Below, piece by piece: positions 60,454-64,000 of a stretch of DNA of 64,000 nt (its first letter is position 1; every line of letters starts with the position of its first letter). Made by a program: the position numbers and the translations under genes. The stretch spans positions 124,001 to 188,000 of the forward strand of contig NZ_JAKCLJ010000001.1 in NCBI RefSeq assembly GCF_021412565.1, given 5' to 3'. The stretch comes from Shewanella sp. AS1 (lineage in GTDB: Bacteria > Pseudomonadota > Gammaproteobacteria > Enterobacterales > Shewanellaceae). The notes beneath the pieces were generated by a model. The model was not told the DNA's origin and searched no databases. It saw nothing but the letters and a program-made list of their open reading frames with translations.

Positions 60454-61419
60454 TTACAATTCGAGTAGCATAGGAATTTCACAGGCATCATGGCCAGTAT
60501 TGCCTAGGGGGCTGCTCAAGCGCTGGAATCCTAACAGCTCATAGAGACTGAGTGCCTCTTTCAGGCTGGCGGTTGTCTCTAAATAGCAGGCGCTGTAGCC
60601 TTGCTGGCGGGCAAACTCAAGTGCCTGCAGTGCAAGGCGTTTGGCAAAGCCTCTGCCTCTTAGCTGAGGTAAAAAATACATTTTCTGCAGTTCGCACACC
60701 TTTGTCTTTCCCGCTAAGGGCGCGATCCCGGCGCCGCCGAGCAGCATCTCTTTATCCTCGATAACCCAGTAACAGGCACCGGGTTTGCCATAGATCTCAA
60801 ACAGACTGTCTAAGGTGGGATCGGCAACGCTGTAGCCTTTATCGGCAGTCAGACCATATTCTGCAGATACTTCACGGATCACTTCAGCCACCCTGGGATT
60901 ATCCTCAAGCGTCATGCAGCGTAGGGTAAAGCCCTGCTGCAGATTGGCATAACCTATGGCGCGGCTGTACTGCTGCAACGCCTGGTTTAGCTGAATTTTC
61001 TGGGAGGAGGAGAGCTGGGACAGAATCGTTTCATACATGCGGTCTTGCTGTTGGTTTAAACGCTTTAACATGCGTTTGCCCTGAACTGTGGGTTGGCATA
61101 GGTTGCTGCGGCTGTCGCGGGGATCATTACGACTCTGTACCAGGCCTTTTTCAATCAGTTGGCTGACGGTGCGACTGGCATTGGATTTATCTATATTCAG
61201 GATAATCGCTAACTGCTTTATCGAGAGCTCCTGAGATTGTAATTCGCTTAGGGCATGAGCCTGCACCTGTGATAAGGGCAGTTCACCACAGGATGAACTG
61301 AGTAATCCTAGCTGTCTGGCTAAGGTTCTTGAGATACTGCGAAGCTCGCTACAATCGTGAGTCGAGCCGGTATCCTGCTCGGATGTTTCATTCATATCGA
61401 TAGGGTGATCGGTATTCAT
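60454..61419 (-). CDS. MarR-type regulator fused to a GNAT acetyltransferase
   Basis: A 321-residue fusion. Residues about 25-160 are a MarR winged helix ([20 protein letters not shown] is the recognition region, then the wing R-D-P-R-D-S-R-S). Residues about 165-321 are a GNAT domain with the acetyl-CoA loop L-R-G-R-G-F-A-K-R and the L-Y-E-L-L-G-F end. Such fusions are known in many bacteria; the ligand and acetyl acceptor are unknown. The MarR part suggests it controls a nearby promoter, possibly its own. Confidence 0.88.
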   Translation of the reverse strand: MNTDHPIDMNETSEQDTGSTHDCSELRSISRTLARQLGLLSSSCGELPLSQVQAHALSELQSQELSIKQLAIILNIDKSNASRTVSQLIEKGLVQSRNDPRDSRSNLCQPTVQGKRMLKRLNQQQDRMYETILSQLSSSQKIQLNQALQQYSRAIGYANLQQGFTLRCMTLEDNPRVAEVIREVSAEYGLTADKGYSVADPTLDSLFEIYGKPGACYWVIEDKEMLLGGAGIAPLAGKTKVCELQKMYFLPQLRGRGFAKRLALQALEFARQQGYSACYLETTASLKEALSLYELLGFQRLSSPLGNTGHDACEIPMLLEL

Positions 61420-61621
61420 TTATAGGTTATTTATCTATTTATATTTGAGATTAATTTTTGGCGATTAATATTGTTGCGATATACATCCAAGCTAAACAGC
61501 TTACGCAATAAATGCAAGCCTTGGCTTGTTTTGAGTGGAGCTTGATGTCACAGAGATAGTGCTATCGAGATAGGCTTGTAAGCCGCCCGCATCAGGCACA
61601 GGCTGGCTCTTAAAGAAGGAT

Positions 61622-62188
61622 TTAGCTAAAAAGAGTCGGATGGAGCAAGGGAGACATGGCCAGAATTAAAGCCTGGGTATAGACACTTTCCCGGTTGGTC
61701 TGATTATTGGTAAACAGGCCGATAGCGCCGCCTTTTTGTTTGATGTTGACTGTATTAAAGAGGGCATCCATTACATTCCCTAGCTCCTCTCCATGTTCCA
61801 GCGCCCGATAGACAGATTCGGGCAGAGGCAACTGGGCACTGCGGCCGATAGCGAGTTTATCTGCGTGGATAATCGCCATATAGGCGAAGGTTGCGGGGCC
61901 ATGTTTGAAGCGATCCACTCCGCCCTCCATTGCAATATAGAGATCCGCGGTTAAGTTTGGATCCAGCTCGCCTCGTTGCTGGCAGTAACGTGCTCGATTG
62001 ATGGCGCCCAGCCTAGTTTCCTCATCTGTCATAGGCTGGTCGGCCACGCCCGAAGGTGCCGCAACACCCTGGCAGTCCACTTTGGCGTCTGGGAATAATT
62101 GGCTGATGGCCTTTTGCGCCGCGCCGATCTTGACCGGGTTTTTCGAACCGACTGTGATGCGAATGAGCTGCTTGTTTGACAGAACCAT
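61622..62188 (-). CDS. yjjX: inosine/xanthosine triphosphatase YjjX
   Basis: A 188-residue house-cleaning NTPase that hydrolyses non-canonical purine triphosphates (ITP, XTP). Motifs are V-G-S-K-N-P-V-K at the N-terminus, S-G-V-A-D-Q-P-M-T-D-E-E-T with acidic metal ligands, A-M-E-G-G-V and K-Q-G-G-A-I-G-L-F-T. It starts 2 bases after the upstream GNAT stop, so the two are translated together. It is slightly longer than E. coli YjjX (170). Confidence 0.9.
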   Translation of the reverse strand: MVLSNKQLIRITVGSKNPVKIGAAQKAISQLFPDAKVDCQGVAAPSGVADQPMTDEETRLGAINRARYCQQRGELDPNLTADLYIAMEGGVDRFKHGPATFAYMAIIHADKLAIGRSAQLPLPESVYRALEHGEELGNVMDALFNTVNIKQKGGAIGLFTNNQTNRESVYTQALILAMSPLLHPTLFS

Positions 62189-62190
62189 GA

Positions 62191-62634
62191 CTATTTTTCT
62201 TCGTACATCAGGTAATAACTCTTATCCATGCCCAGGGCCTGATAGGTCTGTTGGGCTTTACTGTTTTCCTGCTCCACATAGAGCCTGAAACTGGCGGCGC
62301 CGCCATTCTCATCGGCCAGATCTTTTACGCTCTGATAAAGCCGGGTGTAGATCCCCTGGCGACGATTCTGGGGACGAATGTAAACGCTCTGGATCCAGTA
62401 GTAATCTTTGGCGCGCCAATCGCTCCACTCAAAGGTGACCATGAGCGAGCCTAAGATCTCTCCGGCCTCTTCGGCAACCAGATAGAAGCCTTTTTCCGGC
62501 GTATTAAGCAGGGTCTCCACCCCTAAGCTGAGGGTCTGTTCATCCAGTGAGAGCCCCTCGGTTTCCTGGGCCATCGCCTGATTAAACTCGACTAAAGCCC
62601 GCAGGTCGGCGAGTTGTCCTTTTCTGATCTGCAT
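62191..62634 (-). CDS. GNAT family acetyltransferase
   Basis: A 147-residue stand-alone GNAT. It has the central S-L-M-V-T-F-E-W strand, then the acetyl-CoA loop I-R-P-Q-N-R-R-Q-G-I-Y (Q-x-x-G-x-Y variant), the V-E-Q-E-N block and the closing A-L-G-M-D-K-S-Y-Y-L-M. The substrate is unknown. It is cotranscribed with yjjX (2-base gap). Confidence 0.88.
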   Translation of the reverse strand: MQIRKGQLADLRALVEFNQAMAQETEGLSLDEQTLSLGVETLLNTPEKGFYLVAEEAGEILGSLMVTFEWSDWRAKDYYWIQSVYIRPQNRRQGIYTRLYQSVKDLADENGGAASFRLYVEQENSKAQQTYQALGMDKSYYLMYEEK

Positions 62635-62801
62635 TTATCTCTCCGGGATCAATTGCACAGGTATCATGATTCAACAGGGCGTCACTTTAACATGATTTTT
62701 TGTTAGCTGTTTGGCAGATTTTGCCCAAAGCGTTATTCGACCAAAGTCTAACTCTGCTATGCTTTTATTTAATCAGCACTTCATTATTTAACGGTAGGCT
62801 T

Positions 62802-63140
62802 ATGAAGCAGGAAAGGCCACAGGACGTCGAGGAACAAGGGGAGGAGCCCCTCTACAATAGTATTGATAATTCAATCAATATCAATCGTTTAAACAATTCT
62901 TATCTAACCAATGATGAGGTGCATCATCTGTGGCATTTTCTGCTCACCCTGCTCACCTTTGGCCTGTGGGGAATAGTGTGGTGGCGGATCATCCTGAGAT
63001 CTGAAGGGGAAGCTGGCAGTTTATTCCACGACTTTGATGATGCCTACTGGAGTCACCTTATCGAGCGCGAGCGTCCACCTGCGGCCCTGTATCATTTGCA
63101 GTTTGATGTAGAGCAGCCTTCGAGTCTGTTTGAAGCCTAA
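62802..63140 (+). CDS. small single-helix membrane protein of unknown function
   Basis: A 112-residue protein with an acidic/Asn-rich N-terminus, one helix (about 48-68, with L-L-T-F-G-L-W-G-I-V-W-W) and a hydrophilic C-terminus. The ATG at 62802 with TAGG upstream is preferred over the longer frame from 62700, whose extra residues look non-coding. The T-F-G-L-W-x-I-V-W-W segment resembles short helices seen in several small superinfection- or envelope-related proteins, but I cannot assign a family. Confidence 0.55.
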   Translation: MKQERPQDVEEQGEEPLYNSIDNSININRLNNSYLTNDEVHHLWHFLLTLLTFGLWGIVWWRIILRSEGEAGSLFHDFDDAYWSHLIERERPPAALYHLQFDVEQPSSLFEA

Positions 63141-63440
63141 TTTATTACGCTGGCAGCGACTTAGCCCCTCCCTGAAACCTGTGTTCTCGTTATTAAATTG
63201 AATAAATATTCATTTATTTGCAATAAAACGACGTTTGTCACAGTGTTTTAGATGATGCTTAGATAAAATAAGCGCAGTTAATCGGTCCACTCATTAAATT
63301 TTACTATGCTTATCGAGGCTCTGAAGTTATGAGCATTGATGGCGGTATAGCGCTGGTGAATGAGCAGCGCGTAAATTTATCATTTAAATTCGTTATTCAA
63401 TCCGTTATTTAAATCCGTTATTTAAACTTAGGGTAAAAAC
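63141..63440. other. region upstream of the symporter gene
   Basis: About 300 bases, AT-rich, with the tandem repeat at 63389-63426 immediately before the ribosome site. The symporter promoter should lie here. Confidence 0.45.
63389..63426. repeat. three-unit tandem repeat before the symporter
   Basis: TTCGTTATTCAA (63389-63400) is followed by two identical copies of TCCGTTATTTAAA (63401-63413, 63414-63426). It ends a few bases before the ribosome site of the symporter gene. Confidence 0.8.
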
Positions 63441-64000
63441 ATGTCTCAACAATCCTCGTCCTGGCTGGGGAAGGCCTGGTCTAGCTGGTGTTCTGTGCCG
63501 CTTTGGCTGCAGATCTTGGTCGGTATGCTGCTGGGCATGCTGACTGGAATTATACTCGGCGAACAGGCGGTAGTACTTAAGCCTGTGGGTACCCTGTTTG
63601 TGAATACCATTAAGATGCTGATTGTGCCCTTGGTATTCTGTTCCCTGATAGTGGGTGTGACCTCCATGCAGGATACGGCCAAGATGGGGCGTATCGGCTT
63701 TAAATCTTTCGTGTTCTATCTAGGCACCACCTCTATCGCTATTGCGTTAGGTCTTGGGGTTGGCGAGCTGTTACAGCCTGGGGCGGGCTTGAATATGACC
63801 CCAGATGCGGGTGCGGCGGCTGCCAAAGAGGTTCCCTCTGTGATGCAGACCCTGATCAATATAGTGCCAACCAACCCGGTTGCGGCCCTCGCCAGTGGCC
63901 AGATATTGCAAGTGATTGTATTTGCTGTGGCACTGGGGATCGCTCTGGTATTAATTGGCGAGCGTGGCCAGCCAGCGGTAAAGATGTTTGAAAGCCTGGC
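63441..64000 (+). CDS. dicarboxylate/amino acid:cation symporter (GltP/DctA family), 3' end cut
   Basis: The first 186 residues of a DAACS-family transporter that takes up dicarboxylates or glutamate/aspartate with Na+ or H+. Visible features are the first helices (about 20-40 and 48-75), the V-G-T-L-F-V-N-T-I-K-M-L-I-V-P-L-V-F block, and I-V-P-T-N-P-V-A-A-L-A-S-G-Q-I-L-Q-V-I-V-F-A-V-A-L-G, all classical for the family. The ATG follows AGGG by 8 bases. The gene runs past the window end, so the substrate-specific C-terminal half is not visible. Confidence 0.9.
   Translation, partial: MSQQSSSWLGKAWSSWCSVPLWLQILVGMLLGMLTGIILGEQAVVLKPVGTLFVNTIKMLIVPLVFCSLIVGVTSMQDTAKMGRIGFKSFVFYLGTTSIAIALGLGVGELLQPGAGLNMTPDAGAAAAKEVPSVMQTLINIVPTNPVAALASGQILQVIVFAVALGIALVLIGERGQPAVKMFESL

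Overview
The window is a stretch of gammaproteobacterial chromosome that looks like a marine Shewanella. The support is the gene families present: a large FAD/Fe-S D-lactate dehydrogenase (Dld-II type) next to lldP, a DUF3581 protein, a TIGR03899-like protein, NhaD, and a CoA-disulfide/persulfide reductase with a rhodanese domain. The gene orders dksA-gluQ-pcnB-folK-panB-panC and hrpB-mrcB point the same way. The species cannot be fixed from sequence alone. No tRNA, rRNA, CRISPR array, prophage or intact insertion sequence was seen.

Layout. Positions 1-12,000 hold mostly single genes: peroxiredoxin, phospholipase A (pldA), siroheme methyltransferase (cobA), a TIGR03899-like gene broken at a C10 tract, hemG with a cytochrome b561-like partner, a 50-codon relic of an EAL gene, a His-rich DsbA, nfsB, a zinc-finger-like unknown, a DMT exporter, nhaD and a pirin. 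Positions 12,000-22,400 carry selO, a lone receiver protein, a secreted S9 peptidase, mpl-ubiX, hpt, a YadG/YadH-type ABC exporter and two small envelope proteins. Positions 22,700-28,000 form the D-lactate locus (dld, lldP) with a 740-bp AT-rich control region containing Crp/Fnr-like palindromes. Positions 28,000-41,500 hold the panC/panB/folK/pcnB/gluQ/dksA/sfsA run on the minus strand, then pepB, thpR, hrpB and mrcB.

Positions 41,500-44,400 hold a probably Fur-controlled set: a porin, a periplasmic protein with an FMN-attachment motif, and a PepSY membrane protein. Together these suggest envelope redox or iron acquisition.

Positions 45,400-53,400 are the most notable part. A heptamer repeat and a helically phased array of CGGACAC half-sites precede a sigma-54-type promoter. 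That promoter appears to drive a membrane-fusion protein, an unknown 79-residue membrane protein, a MacB/LolD-type ATPase and two FtsX/MacB-type permeases. An NtrC-family regulator and an NtrY-like sensor kinase follow. This reads as a self-contained envelope-stress or efflux module whose own regulator probably binds the array.

Positions 53,400-64,000 hold pyrC, then a sulfur-trafficking cluster: persulfide reductase with rhodanese domain and two YeeE/YedE half-transporters, facing a cysteine desulfurase/SufE-like pair. After these come tas, a MarR-GNAT fusion, a GNAT/YjjX pair, a small membrane protein and the start of a dicarboxylate/amino-acid symporter cut by the window end.

Sequence-level points of interest are a conserved non-canonical ATT start for pcnB, a TTG start and a triplicated 27-bp repeat in hrpB, and a long nested hairpin between panB and panC. 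Function assignments rest on recognised motifs and remembered family features; no database search was run.
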